Positions 27,306 to 36,858 of a stretch of DNA of 64,000 bases are shown here, one piece after another. Position numbers and translations under genes: made by a program. This DNA is from Bacteroidetes bacterium RIFCSPLOWO2_12_FULL_37_12 (GTDB lineage Bacteria; Bacteroidota; Bacteroidia; 2-12-FULL-37-12), in contig MEPC01000020.1 in NCBI GenBank assembly GCA_001769655.1, forward strand, positions 62,001 to 126,000. Direction: 5' to 3'. Position 1 is the first letter of the stretch. Each line of letters starts with the position of its first letter. The notes under the pieces are model-generated. The model worked only from the letters and a program-made list of their open reading frames with translations, ran no database searches and was not told where the DNA came from.

Positions 27306-28974
27306 ACAATTGAATCAGATGCGCAACTATAACCACCAGAATCGCCCCAATCACATTGTACCATAAAAATGAAACCGGCGTAAATACAGCGCAAAGGATA
27401 ACTCCGATTTCAGCAATCAGTGCAGAATAAAAAGCAGTACTTCCTTTAATACGCTTAAACAAAAACGCAAGTATAAAAATTCCGAGTATCGTCCCATAAA
27501 AATAAGAACCCAATTTATTTACCGCTTCTATCAAACTGCCGAGATTCGTTGATAATTGTGCAACGAGAATCGCATATATTCCCCATCCGGCTGTAAACCA
27601 TTTAGATGCGGAGAGATAATGTGCATCGGTTTTGTTTGTTCTGAAATTTCGTTTGTAAATATCAATCAAGGTAGTGGAGGCAAGCGCATTCAACTCGGAG
27701 GAAGTGGATGACATGGAAGCGGCAAAAACCAATGCTATGAGTAAGCCCACCACTCCTACGGGCAAATATTCCAACACATACGAGAGAAAAATATAATTCA
27801 CATCTGAGGTGGCTGATGTTGCAGAATTTTTTTTCATTATGGCAATCCCTTCCTCCTTTAATGATTTTCTTTTTTCACATTCTATTTTTAATTGTTCTAC
27901 ATTGGACACAAAAGAATTATCGTCTTTGTTTCTCAATGAATTTGCTGTGCTGACAGCAATCGTGTTGATTTGGCGCTGGCAATCATTAAAATCTGTCTCA
28001 ACTTTTTTAAATTCATCCGAATAAACGCTCTGTTTTACTTTTTCTAATTCTACTTTGTTGAAAAGAAGAGGGACGGGAACAAAAAGATAAAAAACAAAGA
28101 GAATGGCGCCGATTAAAAGAATGGAAAACTGCATTGGAATTTTTACAAGCCCATTAAAAAGAAGACCTATTTTATTCTCTGTCACAGATTTTGCAGAAAG
28201 ATACCGTGACACCTGCGACTGGTCGGTTCCGAAATAAGAGAGCGCAAGAAACATTCCGCCAATTAATCCGGACCAAATAGTGTATTGATTGGAAAAATTA
28301 TGGCTCACATCTATGATATTCATCTTTCCCATTTTACCGGCGATGCGTATTGCCTCCGTAAACCCTACATTATCCGGCAGATAATAAATCAGTAAAAATC
28401 CGGCTACAAACATTCCCACAAGAATGATAGCCATTTGTGGTAATTGTGTGTAACTTACTGCTTTTGTTCCACCAGTTACCGTGTAAATTATTACAATTCC
28501 ACCGATGACTATGTTAGTGAGATAAATATTCCATCCCAACAAAGTTGAAAGAATTATTGCGGGAGCATAAATGGTAAGCCCCGAAGCAATTCCTCTTTGA
28601 ATGAGGAATAACAATGCCGCAAGGGATCTGGTTTTTAAATCAAAACGTGTTTCTAAAAATTGATACGCTGTATAAATTTTTAAACGATGATAAACCGGAA
28701 CTACAAAAATGCAGATGAGGATCATGGCGAGTGGTAGCCCGAAATAAAACTGCACAAACCGCATTCCGTCAGTGTATGCCTGCCCTGGTCCTGATAAAAA
28801 AGTTATGGCGCTTGCCTGAGTCGCCATTACTGAAAGTCCTACGGCATACCAGGGGAGGGTATTATCTCCTCTCAGATAACGTTCGGTGTTTTGTGTCCCA
28901 CGACTTTTGTAAATTCCATACACCGAGATAAACACCAGCGATGAAATCAATATGCTCCAGTCAATCCCGCTCAT
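27241..28974 (-). CDS. Sodium:solute symporter (SSS family)
   Basis: This 577-residue protein has about 13 hydrophobic helices with typical SSS blocks: RYLRGDNTLPWYAVGLSVMATQASAITFLSGPG near the start and YFGTDQSQVSRYLSAKS in the middle. The substrate is unknown. It is translationally coupled (ATGA overlap) to a 39-residue membrane peptide, itself coupled to a PIG-L deacetylase-like gene, so the transporter may carry a product of that hydrolase; this is inference. The final ~20 residues (Ser/Pro rich) are read from the antisense strand of the convergent DUF2911 gene and are probably not functional. Confidence 0.9.
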   Translation of the reverse strand: MSGIDWSILISSLVFISVYGIYKSRGTQNTERYLRGDNTLPWYAVGLSVMATQASAITFLSGPGQAYTDGMRFVQFYFGLPLAMILICIFVVPVYHRLKIYTAYQFLETRFDLKTRSLAALLFLIQRGIASGLTIYAPAIILSTLLGWNIYLTNIVIGGIVIIYTVTGGTKAVSYTQLPQMAIILVGMFVAGFLLIYYLPDNVGFTEAIRIAGKMGKMNIIDVSHNFSNQYTIWSGLIGGMFLALSYFGTDQSQVSRYLSAKSVTENKIGLLFNGLVKIPMQFSILLIGAILFVFYLFVPVPLLFNKVELEKVKQSVYSDEFKKVETDFNDCQRQINTIAVSTANSLRNKDDNSFVSNVEQLKIECEKRKSLKEEGIAIMKKNSATSATSDVNYIFLSYVLEYLPVGVVGLLIALVFAASMSSTSSELNALASTTLIDIYKRNFRTNKTDAHYLSASKWFTAGWGIYAILVAQLSTNLGSLIEAVNKLGSYFYGTILGIFILAFLFKRIKGSTAFYSALIAEIGVILCAVFTPVSFLWYNVIGAILVVIVAHLIQLSISSSPPSPASNQPQLFPLPL

Positions 28975-29090
28975 TGAAATGTAATGGTTATTAAGTAAAA
29001 CAAAAGGATGAGTACCGCAAGAAAAACAGACAGGGCAGAATACCAGTAAGTCCAGTTTTTGAAAAAAGGGGGTTTGTCTTCGGGAGTCAT
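28971..29090 (-). CDS. Small single-pass membrane protein, 39 residues
   Basis: This short ORF starts MTPEDKPPFFKNWTYWY and continues as one hydrophobic helix (SALSVFLAVLILLFYLITITF) to a final Gln. Both ends are coupled by ATGA overlaps: its ATG overlaps the stop of the PIG-L-like gene and its stop overlaps the symporter ATG. A soluble Trp/Tyr-rich head plus one helix directly before an SSS transporter suggests a small accessory subunit of the symporter, as known for some SSS carriers. The reading is direct; the role is inferred. Confidence 0.75.
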   Translation of the reverse strand: MTPEDKPPFFKNWTYWYSALSVFLAVLILLFYLITITFQ

Positions 29091-31564
29091 TTTCTTATAC
29101 TTAACAAATTAGCAAATAAACGATAAGCGCCCGGTACTCCCGCGGGCAACTGCCGGAAAAACGACAATCCGGTATAAATAAAATGACCTTTACCGTATTT
29201 TGCAGTGATAATACTGCCGGAGGAAGGTTTTTCTCCCGGATCATTCATAGATAAAATTGTTTTGTAGGATTTATCCATGTCGGAAACAAAATATAATCCT
29301 CGCTCTTGTATCCATCCTTCAAAATCCTTTTCTGTTATTTTATTAGGAAAGTTCAATAAAGGATGTGATGAATCAGTAATTGAAACAGGAGAATTCTCAA
29401 CCGTTACACGTTCTCTTGAAATTTTAAATGGAAATGGACCCATCTCTGATTTTACAGTTCCAAGAAAATTATTTGTGTTATACTGAACTAACAGCGTGCC
29501 ACCGTTGAAAATATATTTCATTAATTTTGTGTGATATTTTTGCATGAATTGATTCGTATTGTAAGCGCGGATTCCGGTCACAATAACATCAAAACGGGAA
29601 AGATCTTCGGTTGAAAGTGCGTGCTCATTTAGCTGTACAACAGTACCGCCCATCTGCTCTATGCACTCAGACACATCGTCTCCGGCACCGTTGATGTAAC
29701 CGATGGTTTTTGCTTTCATGGAATAATCCGTGCAAGTCAATGTTGCTCTTGACTCGCTTACTAAAATCATTTCAGGAATATGTGAATAATTGATTTCTGT
29801 TAATGCGCTTGAGTATCGTTTATCACCGGTTTCTACATATACTTTAATAAATCCATTGGAAAGGTGAGGAGGTGAAGTAATCAAAAAAGAAAATTCTTTT
29901 TTCTCACCGGTTGTTAACGAATCAAAAGCAAATTCAGCCGGCGTTGAACTCCATCCTTCAGGCATTTCAAGCAATAATTTCCCTTTTATATTTTGAAAAT
30001 GTGTCTCAAGCCAAACAATCATTTTTTTTGTTTGTGATGGCTTAAAAATGTAGGATTTGGTTTGAAAATTTACTGTAACCGGCGGAACGACTTCAATATT
30101 TCTTTGTTTCTCCCCTTCTACAGGGTCAGTCCATTTAAAAATAAGGGGTTGATGGAACTCTATTTTTTCTCCATGAATTATTAATGTGAAAATTGCTTCC
30201 AATACAGGTTTATTCTCAGCCCTGCCTACCAATGTAATATCTTCCAATTGATGCAGACCTTCTGCCCCTTTGTTTTTCAACCAGAAGGGAGTGGTGTAAG
30301 GAGTAGTTGAAGGTATGGTGATTTTAAAATCTTTTAGAAATGATTCGTTTAATTTTAGTTCCGCATTGACTGATGAATCCAACCCTGCAATTTTTAAACG
30401 TTCTATTGTTATGGGAAGTGGTGACATGTTTAGGGCATACATATTCACTTTCAGATCTTTTCCTGGAACAATAAATTTTTCTTTCGAAGTTACTTCCAAC
30501 CACACGCCCAGACATTGTTGAATGATCTGCTTAATATCTTCTTTTTTCTTTTCTTTCCAGTATTCATCTTTTATATTCTCTGCTGACTTCAGTGCTTTTA
30601 ATAGAATCTCTGCAACCAGATAGGGTTTGTTGTCATTGAATGATTGTAACGCATTACCTACATAAGTACCGTAATCGTTAGTACCAATCGTTCTGGAAAT
30701 ATCAACGGAAATTCCTTCAAAGATATCGTTGCTTTCAGAAGAGTCCCCTTTGATGTGTTTAAAATATTCCATTTTACTTCCTCTTGTGGAGGCAGAGCCG
30801 AAGCCCTGACTTTTGTGCATGGTCCGGCTTTGTGCCGCAATTTCTCCATAAGATTTTCCAAGTAAAGGATTGTACGCGCCAATATCAAGTTTGTAAAAAG
30901 GCGAAAGATCCTTTACAGTGTCCTGCACCCATGTATTCCATAACAACCGTTTGCATTTCCATGGTTTTACATAATTGAGTTGCCATTTAAACTGAGTAGA
31001 GTCAGCCGCGGCATCAAAAGCGATTTCAGCCAAAATAGCTGATGCGGTATGATGTCCATGCCCCCCATCCCCATTGGAAGGAAAGCGATTAATGATTATA
31101 TCGGGGCGCACATTTCTGATGAGCCATACTACATCGGAAAGCACGCTGTCTTTATTCCAGATAGTCATGGTTTCTTCCGGCGTTTTAGAAAAACCAAAAT
31201 CGCGGGCGCGGGTAAAATATTGCCGGGCTTTATCAATTTTTCTTGCTGACAGCAACTCTTGTGTCCGTACCATTCCGAGGAGATCGCCTTGTTCGGTTCC
31301 GATGAGATTTTGTCCGCCATCACCGCGGGTAATAGACAAATACGAGGTAATAACTAATTTTTCATTCGCCAGAAAGGAGAGCAAGCGTGTATTTTCATCA
31401 TCGGGGTGTGCCGCAATGTACAAGACAGAGCCGGCGACTGATAATTTTTTGAGCGCTAATCTTAGCTCGGAACTATTCAGCGATTGAGGTAATGGTTGTG
31501 AAATAGCTATTCCTGAAATCAGAAAAAGGAGGAAAAACAGATATTTTAAATTTTTTATAAACAC
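29087..31564 (-). CDS. PIG-L/LmbE-type deacetylase with C-terminal extension
   Basis: The product has 825 residues. After a signal peptide (~1-22), the PIG-L domain shows the zinc-binding AHPDDE at ~57-62 and the later GHGHH (~171-175). The remaining ~500 residues contain immunoglobulin-like beta regions and a C-terminal part with a ThuA/GATase-like look (FDVIVTGIRAYNTN...YIFNGGTLLVQYNTNNF). Such enzymes deacetylate N-acetyl sugars; the substrate is unknown. The start is a GTG. A TATATTTG element at 31573-31580 ends only 8 bases upstream, so the mRNA would have almost no leader. Confidence 0.85.
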   Translation of the reverse strand: MFIKNLKYLFFLLFLISGIAISQPLPQSLNSSELRLALKKLSVAGSVLYIAAHPDDENTRLLSFLANEKLVITSYLSITRGDGGQNLIGTEQGDLLGMVRTQELLSARKIDKARQYFTRARDFGFSKTPEETMTIWNKDSVLSDVVWLIRNVRPDIIINRFPSNGDGGHGHHTASAILAEIAFDAAADSTQFKWQLNYVKPWKCKRLLWNTWVQDTVKDLSPFYKLDIGAYNPLLGKSYGEIAAQSRTMHKSQGFGSASTRGSKMEYFKHIKGDSSESNDIFEGISVDISRTIGTNDYGTYVGNALQSFNDNKPYLVAEILLKALKSAENIKDEYWKEKKKEDIKQIIQQCLGVWLEVTSKEKFIVPGKDLKVNMYALNMSPLPITIERLKIAGLDSSVNAELKLNESFLKDFKITIPSTTPYTTPFWLKNKGAEGLHQLEDITLVGRAENKPVLEAIFTLIIHGEKIEFHQPLIFKWTDPVEGEKQRNIEVVPPVTVNFQTKSYIFKPSQTKKMIVWLETHFQNIKGKLLLEMPEGWSSTPAEFAFDSLTTGEKKEFSFLITSPPHLSNGFIKVYVETGDKRYSSALTEINYSHIPEMILVSESRATLTCTDYSMKAKTIGYINGAGDDVSECIEQMGGTVVQLNEHALSTEDLSRFDVIVTGIRAYNTNQFMQKYHTKLMKYIFNGGTLLVQYNTNNFLGTVKSEMGPFPFKISRERVTVENSPVSITDSSHPLLNFPNKITEKDFEGWIQERGLYFVSDMDKSYKTILSMNDPGEKPSSGSIITAKYGKGHFIYTGLSFFRQLPAGVPGAYRLFANLLSIRK

Positions 31565-31572
31565 TTCGGGTG

Positions 31573-31580
31573 CAAATATA
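31573..31580 (-). promoter_or_regulatory. Probable -7 element upstream of the PIG-L operon
   Basis: On the minus strand TATATTTG matches TAnnTTTG, with a TTCG 19 bp upstream in place of TTTG. The distance to the GTG start suggests a leaderless or near-leaderless transcript. Confidence 0.5.
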
Positions 31581-31783
31581 CTGGTCTTAATTTGATTTGC
31601 GAAGGTTGCAGTAAAATAGAATCCGGTAAAAAATTTAACGTTTTTTATTCAGAAATTTCATCCACCGCTTATCGACAGAACTTCTATGTCGGATTATAGA
31701 TAGGAGGGATGGTTACTCAGCTTGACTCTTGATGAATACTCAACTTTTAAGTTAATAAAAAAATCGTTAAACACAATCCTTGA

Positions 31784-32602
31784 TTAATTTAAAACAGCTT
31801 TAGGAATTTTGTATTTCATTTTTAACTTTCTGTTATATTCTTTAATCATAGGTTGGCCTATAATAACACCAAAATATAATGTCTTCCATATTAGTAAACT
31901 TGATAAACCGATTATGGGTATTGCAATTTTATCATTCTTGGTTCTACCGATAAATGCGCCGCCAAGTATTGGAATATAGTGCAACCCTTCCCAAACATAT
32001 CCAAAAAGTTTAATGTTTTCTGACGCATAAGGATTTTTATCTGCAACGTAGGATAAACCATACCCCATATTGATTAAATTCCTTTTCCAAAACTCTGCAT
32101 TACTTTTTTCTGGAAGTACAATAAAATTATCCAAATTACACAAGTAGGACGAGTCGGTTTCCTGTAGATAAGCTGACAATAATAGTTGACTAAATTTTTT
32201 ACTTTGCTTTTTACCTGCTGAAGATAATACAGAAAAACCAACCAAATGAATACTGTCACCTATTTGAAAGGATTTCTCAATGTTATTTATTCTGAGATTT
32301 TGTGGGCTACTAAGAATTATTTTTGCATCAAGGATCCAAAATTTGATGTTAATCATTCCCATCCAAAAAATGTAATAGCTATCACCAAAAAGATTTTTCT
32401 GTCTGTATGCTTGATATTCCTTAGATATGGAATCAATTATATTCCAATGAATAGGATGGAATTTATCATCTAAAATAAAACTTGAATGCTTCTCAAAATA
32501 ATTATTTAAATGAATTGTTTGTCCATTTAAAGTGAAAACAAAAAGAATTATTGAAAATAATGAAATAATAACTCTGATTAAAAGATTCATGAATTGTTTC
32601 AT
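31784..32602 (-). CDS. Hypothetical exported protein
   Basis: The product has 272 residues: a signal peptide or anchor (~5-27), then a soluble domain, and a hydrophobic segment near residues 225-250 (IPIIGLSSLLIWKTLYFGVIIG). I recognise no family. It is strongly AT-rich and sits in a zone of decayed genes between 31.6 and 34.2 kb. The upstream gap contains one degraded copy of hairpin D. Confidence 0.55.
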   Translation of the reverse strand: MKQFMNLLIRVIISLFSIILFVFTLNGQTIHLNNYFEKHSSFILDDKFHPIHWNIIDSISKEYQAYRQKNLFGDSYYIFWMGMINIKFWILDAKIILSSPQNLRINNIEKSFQIGDSIHLVGFSVLSSAGKKQSKKFSQLLLSAYLQETDSSYLCNLDNFIVLPEKSNAEFWKRNLINMGYGLSYVADKNPYASENIKLFGYVWEGLHYIPILGGAFIGRTKNDKIAIPIIGLSSLLIWKTLYFGVIIGQPMIKEYNRKLKMKYKIPKAVLN

Positions 32603-33103
32603 TCTTAGGTGAAATAATCAAAAAAGAGAGGTTTCAATTATATTTGAATTTTCTTTTTTTTACAAAGTTACAAACTTTGGTTTATAGATAAGTTTATGTA
32701 GCTAACTCACTGGCTTGATTACATACTTAAACCAGAGAGGGTATTTTATCACTATTTTTTTTACAAATTTACAAACGTTGTTTTTTATTACAGTACCTTA
32801 TATCATAAGGATAATAATATTTCCATAAGTCATCAAATTCTTTTTTATTTCTGACTTCGTCGGCATCTAAATATTCTTTGTAGTCGCCAAAGTCATCAAT
32901 TTACCACGTTCAGCAGTAATCCAGATGCTCCGGAATTAATCGTCATCCCGTTTTTCCAACAGGCGCACCCTATTAAAAATTAAGGGTAATTTTTTTATAT
33001 GATATTTATTTTTTATTACAGGATTTCCACTGCAAGAATTAATTAAACGGTCAACAAAAGGTGCGGTTAAATGTTTCGGTTTCATTTTGTGAGTGGTTAT
33101 TTT
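32603..33103. other. Gap with hairpin D copy and two coding remnants
   Basis: Hairpin D (degraded) lies at 32691-32738, preceded by ACAAAGTTACAAACTTTGG. On the minus strand 32769-32897 encodes a C-terminal remnant (DYKEYLDADEVRNKKEFDD...CNKKQRL, stop) with no start. 32936-33085 is a small ORF of 49 codons (MKPKHLTAPFVDRLIN...LLEKRDDD) that could be a tiny gene or another remnant. I do not recognise either. Confidence 0.45.
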
Positions 33104-33685
33104 TCACTCAATTGAGTGCCATTTTAATAATTTATACTTTCCACTATTTATATTTAATCTGAGAAATTTACCCCCTGCCTGATAAGGATGTTCTGTTTCT
33201 TCATATTGAAAAGAATATATATCCCATGATACGTCATCTACGACTCCTGATAGCTTTATTTCCCATTCTTTGATTCCTTTTTCTAATCCTATTTTTTGTG
33301 CCAATTCAATGGCAAATGTTTTATTATAAAATATATTCATTGAAGGTCCCCCATTATAATATCTCTTCAAATCAGTAGCGTCTATTTTTGTATTATATTT
33401 TGTTTCAATGTAGTTACCATCAATAAAAACAACTATCATATTTTTATTATTTTTAATTATTTGTGGTTTGATTTCAAATGTTACCATATATAAAATACTT
33501 TGGTAAAAACCACTAAACTCTAAACTATCTTTTACAAATCTTTCACCTAATTTATTAATTAAATATTTTTGAGCTCTAATCATTTTTATAGAATCATCGA
33601 TGGAAAAATGATTGATTACACACTGAGATTGGCTCAAGCTAAATTTAAAACAAAGTAATAAAAACATGAGGGTGTGTCTTTTCAT
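33104..33685 (-). CDS. Hypothetical secreted protein
   Basis: The product has 193 residues with an N-terminal signal peptide (~1-20, FKFSLSQSQ) and a soluble domain rich in Lys/Ile/Asn. The C-terminal half (GIKEWEIKLSGVVDDVSWDIYSFQY...GKFLRLNINSGKY) has the look of a PepSY- or NTF2-like small fold, but I cannot assign a family with confidence. It lies among decayed genes. Confidence 0.5.
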   Translation of the reverse strand: MKRHTLMFLLLCFKFSLSQSQCVINHFSIDDSIKMIRAQKYLINKLGERFVKDSLEFSGFYQSILYMVTFEIKPQIIKNNKNMIVVFIDGNYIETKYNTKIDATDLKRYYNGGPSMNIFYNKTFAIELAQKIGLEKGIKEWEIKLSGVVDDVSWDIYSFQYEETEHPYQAGGKFLRLNINSGKYKLLKWHSIE

Positions 33686-33692
33686 AAGTCCA

Positions 33693-33846
33693 TCATTTAA
33701 TTACGTACTGTTTATAGTAAAAAGTGCCCCTTCCTCTGTCAGGGTAAACTCCGGCACGATTCATATCAAATCCTAAAAAAGGTATCTTTCGTCATACGAT
33801 GCTTTAAGCTTTTTCAAAAACTCCAGATGCTCGTCTCTTAATTTTA
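33693..33846 (-). pseudogene. C-terminal gene remnant with homopolymer frameshift
   Basis: Minus-strand reading gives LRDEHLEFLKKLKASYDERYLF, then a stop. Adding one T in the TTTTTT run continues as LGFDMNRAGVYPDRGRGTFYYKQYVIK and a stop at 33693. This looks like the end of one gene broken by a one-base slip. The 5' part is missing and replaced by the repeat at 33857-33951. Confidence 0.5.
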
Positions 33847-33856
33847 GTTTTTTTAA

Positions 33857-33951
33857 GATTCGTTCCTACGGAACTCAATTGTTTGAAGCCAGCGTTACCA
33901 CAACGGACTGAAGTCCGTTGTTACAATATGATTCGTTCCTACGGAACTCAA
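33857..33951. repeat. Direct repeats GATTCGTTCCTACGGAACTC flanking a 20-bp palindrome
   Basis: Two identical 22-bp units (33857-33878 and 33930-33951), each containing the palindrome GTTCCTACGGAAC, flank CAACGGACTGAAGTCCGTTG (33901-33920). The rest of the gap to sucC (33952-34238) holds AT-rich inverted repeats of the AACATTAA type and no gene. Confidence 0.8.
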
Positions 33952-34207
33952 ATGCAAAGATATGTCCTTTCTAACATTACTTGTAGCACCTTTAAATAAA
34001 AATTAGCCCAAGTCTAGTTTATCTAAACTACTCATTACACAACTATTTCTCCTTTAAAAGAACACTTAACATAAAACACATAATAAAAATGTTTAAGTGT
34101 TTTTTTGACGACCGGAGCTTTTCGTTTAACATTAATTATTTTTTGTTTAATGTTATTTGCTTTTTGTGACTAATGGTATCTGGTGAGCAGGTATAGTTTT
34201 TCTTTTA

Positions 34208-34215
34208 TATCTTTG
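34208..34215 (+). promoter_or_regulatory. -7 element of sucC
   Basis: TATCTTTG matches TAnnTTTG and lies 23 bp before the ATG. No clear TTTG box is seen at the usual distance. Confidence 0.6.
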
Positions 34216-34238
34216 CCATCCCCTAACCCCCCTTTCCC

Positions 34239-35432
34239 ATGAACCTTCACGAATATCAAGCTAAATCCCTCCTAAGCCAATACGGTGTAAAAATTGCCCA
34301 AGGCATAATGGCGGAAACTCCTGAAAGTGCAGTGTCAGCCGCTAAAGAACTTCAGAAAAATACCGGAACGAGACTTTGGGTAGTCAAAGCACAGATTCAT
34401 GCCGGAGGAAGAGGAAAAGGAGGCGGAGTTAAAGTGGCTAAAACCCTGGAAGATGTCTTTGAAAAAAGTAAAGCCATTCTGGGAATGAAGTTAGTGAGTC
34501 CTCAGACGGGTCCCGAAGGAAAATTGGTCAGAAAAATATTAATTGCCGAAGACGTTTATTATCCGGGCGAAAAAGAACCCAAGGAATTTTACATGAGTAT
34601 TTTATTAGACCGTTCCACCGGAAAAAATATAATCATGGCAAGCACCGAAGGGGGCGTTGAAATTGAAGCAGTGGCAGCAAAAACCCCTGAAAAGATTTTT
34701 AAAGAGTGGATAGAACCCTCTGCCGGCTTACGGGCATTTCAATGCAGAAAAATTGCCTTTTCGTTAGGATGTACCGGCAAGGAAGTAAACGAAATGATTT
34801 CATTTATTAAAGGAATTTACCAGTGTTATGAGGCATGTGATGCTTCGCTGGTTGAAATAAACCCGGTGTTGAGAACCTCTGACGGACAAATTCTTGCCGT
34901 GGATGCCAAAATCAAGCTCGATGACAACGCAATGTTCCGTCATAATGACTTCCCCGAATTAAGGGACATTCATGAAGAAGACCCGCTGGAAGTGGAGGCA
35001 TCTTTATCAAATCTTAATTACATAAAATTAGATGGGAATGTAGGATGTATGGTCAACGGAGCCGGTCTTGCCATGGCTACTATGGATATGATAAAACTGG
35101 CAGGTGGTCATCCGGCAAATTTTCTGGATGTGGGAGGGAGCGCAAGTGTGGAAACCGTTGAGGCGGGATTTAGAATCATCCTAAAAGATCCTAATGTAAA
35201 AGCCATACTCATCAATATTTTTGGAGGAATTGTTCGCTGTGACCGCGTAGCCGGCGGGGTGGTTCAGGCATATAAAAATATAGGAAATGTCAAAATCCCT
35301 ATAATTGTGCGGCTTCAGGGGACCAATGCTGAAATGGGAGCAAAAATCATAGAAGATTCCGGGTTAAAGGTGACTTCTGCGATTTTGCTTAAAGATGCGG
35401 CGGAAAGAGTGGCGGATGCGCTGAAAAATTAA
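34239..35432 (+). CDS. sucC: Succinate-CoA ligase, beta subunit
   Basis: This 397-residue ATP-grasp protein starts [17 protein letters not shown], with [15 protein letters not shown] (nucleotide-binding lysine region), LVEINPV and [12 protein letters not shown]-type block ([13 protein letters not shown]). With SucD it interconverts succinyl-CoA and succinate with phosphorylation of ADP or GDP. No sucD is adjacent: the next gene is rpsF after an inverted repeat. Separated sucC and sucD are found in some Bacteroidota. Full length, no anomalies. Confidence 0.95.
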   Translation: MNLHEYQAKSLLSQYGVKIAQGIMAETPESAVSAAKELQKNTGTRLWVVKAQIHAGGRGKGGGVKVAKTLEDVFEKSKAILGMKLVSPQTGPEGKLVRKILIAEDVYYPGEKEPKEFYMSILLDRSTGKNIIMASTEGGVEIEAVAAKTPEKIFKEWIEPSAGLRAFQCRKIAFSLGCTGKEVNEMISFIKGIYQCYEACDASLVEINPVLRTSDGQILAVDAKIKLDDNAMFRHNDFPELRDIHEEDPLEVEASLSNLNYIKLDGNVGCMVNGAGLAMATMDMIKLAGGHPANFLDVGGSASVETVEAGFRIILKDPNVKAILINIFGGIVRCDRVAGGVVQAYKNIGNVKIPIIVRLQGTNAEMGAKIIEDSGLKVTSAILLKDAAERVADALKN

Positions 35433-35474
35433 CCTTATTATCCTAACGTGGATAAACCACAATCAAACAAGTAT

Positions 35475-35536
35475 CCCGCAGATAACGCAGATAAGCGCAG
35501 ATTAATTTTTCTGCGAAAATCTGCTTAATCTGCGGG
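35475..35536. repeat. Inverted repeat CCCGCAGAT...ATCTGCGGG
   Basis: Arms with CGCAGATNA units (CCCGCAGATAACGCAGATAA... and ...CTGCTTAATCTGCGGG) form a hairpin of about 62 bp just downstream of sucC. Similar in style to element A but with a different unit. Confidence 0.7.
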
Positions 35537-35585
35537 AAAATATCTTAGCCAAATTAGTTGAAATATTTTTTATAAGACACTAAAC

Positions 35586-35616
35586 TTGCAACTTTCATTT
35601 ATATTCCCTACCTTTG
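35586..35616 (+). promoter_or_regulatory. Promoter of the rpsF-rpsR-rplI operon
   Basis: TTG at 35586-35588 and TACCTTTG at 35609-35616 with a 20-bp spacer fit the Bacteroidota consensus. The rpsF ATG is at 35645. Confidence 0.75.
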
Positions 35617-35644
35617 CCCTCCTTTTTAAAAAAAACTAAACACA

Positions 35645-36013
35645 ATGACTTCTAAGCATTACGAAACGGTTTTTATTCTTTCTCCTCTTTGCCAGGAATC
35701 CATCCGCGACGAAGTGGTTACCCGGTTTGAGGGAATTATTAAATCAAATCAGGGGACCGTTGTCAGTACAGATAACTGGGGACTGAAAGAACTTGCTTTT
35801 ACGGTAAGAAAGCAAAATACCGGTTATTATTTTTCCATGGAATTTTCAGGACCGGGCATCGTGGTTTCTGCCTTGGAGACCGCTTACAAAAGAGAAGAGA
35901 ACATACTTCGCTATCTGATAGTTGCCCTCGACAAACATGCTGTTGATTATAATGAGCGAAGGAGAAAAGGATTGGTGGGAAACAAAAAAACACTTGTTGA
36001 AGAAAATGTTTAA
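35645..36013 (+). CDS. rpsF: 30S ribosomal protein S6
   Basis: This 122-residue protein shows the S6 fold pattern: YETVFILSPL at the start, VVSTDNWGLKELAFTVRKQNTGYYFSMEFSG in the middle and REENILRYLIVALDKHAVDY. It binds 16S rRNA as a dimer with S18. It is first in an operon with rpsR and rplI, the usual bacterial arrangement. Confidence 0.95.
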   Translation: MTSKHYETVFILSPLCQESIRDEVVTRFEGIIKSNQGTVVSTDNWGLKELAFTVRKQNTGYYFSMEFSGPGIVVSALETAYKREENILRYLIVALDKHAVDYNERRRKGLVGNKKTLVEENV

Positions 36014-36049
36014 TAGAAAACTTTTAAAAATAAACAAATAATTTAACTC

Positions 36050-36337
36050 ATGATTCCTTCAAAACAAAATTCCAACGTACTGAACAATCAGGATTTTACC
36101 AAACCCAAGTCCAACGAGATAAAAAAGAAATACTGCCGGTTTAAAAAATTCAAAATTAAATATATTGATTATAAAGACCCGATATATCTTAAAAAGTTTT
36201 TGAACGACCAGGGAAAATTACTTCCCAGACGGCTTACCGGCACAAGTTTGAAATATCAACGGAAGGTTTCTCAGGCGGTTAAAAGGGCAAGGCACATTGC
36301 GCTGTTGCCATTTGTAACGGATGAGTTTAAGAGTTAG
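36050..36337 (+). CDS. rpsR: 30S ribosomal protein S18
   Basis: The product has 95 residues with the S18 core [23 protein letters not shown] and the ending [27 protein letters not shown]. The N-terminal extension before KKKYCRF is longer than in E. coli, as is normal in Bacteroidota. It follows rpsF by 36 bp. Confidence 0.96.
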   Translation: MIPSKQNSNVLNNQDFTKPKSNEIKKKYCRFKKFKIKYIDYKDPIYLKKFLNDQGKLLPRRLTGTSLKYQRKVSQAVKRARHIALLPFVTDEFKS

Positions 36338-36411
36338 ACGTTGGTAATAGATTCTTTACACATAACACTAAACACATAACACTTAATTTTTAATTCTGAA
36401 CAACTAATATC

Positions 36412-36858
36412 ATGGAAGTCATACTTAAACAAGACGTAGAAAAATTGGGCTACAAGGATGATGTAGTAAAAGTACGAAATGGCTTTGCGTTAAATTTTCT
36501 GGTACCAAGAAATCTGGCGGTAATTGCTACTGACACCAACCGGAAAATTCATAAAGAAAACATGAAGCAGGCGGAGCAAAAAACAGCTAAAATCAAATTA
36601 TCGGCACAAAAGACGGGCGAGCAATTATCAACTACCTTACTTCGTGTTGCGGCAAAAGCGGCGGAAACCGGAAAAATTTACGGCTCGGTCACGCCTTTGC
36701 AGGTTTCTGAAGCAATCCGGACTGCCACTGGCTTTGAAGTTGACCGCAGAAGAATCAAAATACCTAAAGACATTAAAGACCTTGGCACTTATACAGCAAA
36801 AGTTGACCTTCACCGAGAAGTGCATATTGAGGTAAAATTTGAGGTTTTTGCTGAATAG
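36412..36858 (+). CDS. rplI: 50S ribosomal protein L9
   Basis: The product has 148 residues. The N-terminal domain is diagnostic (MEVILKQDVEKLGYKDDVVKVRNGFALNFLVPRNLA); a long central helix and the C-terminal domain (GKIYGSVTPLQVSEAI...VDRRRIKIP) follow. It is the last gene of the operon; inverted element A lies 120 bp downstream. Confidence 0.96.
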   Translation: MEVILKQDVEKLGYKDDVVKVRNGFALNFLVPRNLAVIATDTNRKIHKENMKQAEQKTAKIKLSAQKTGEQLSTTLLRVAAKAAETGKIYGSVTPLQVSEAIRTATGFEVDRRRIKIPKDIKDLGTYTAKVDLHREVHIEVKFEVFAE

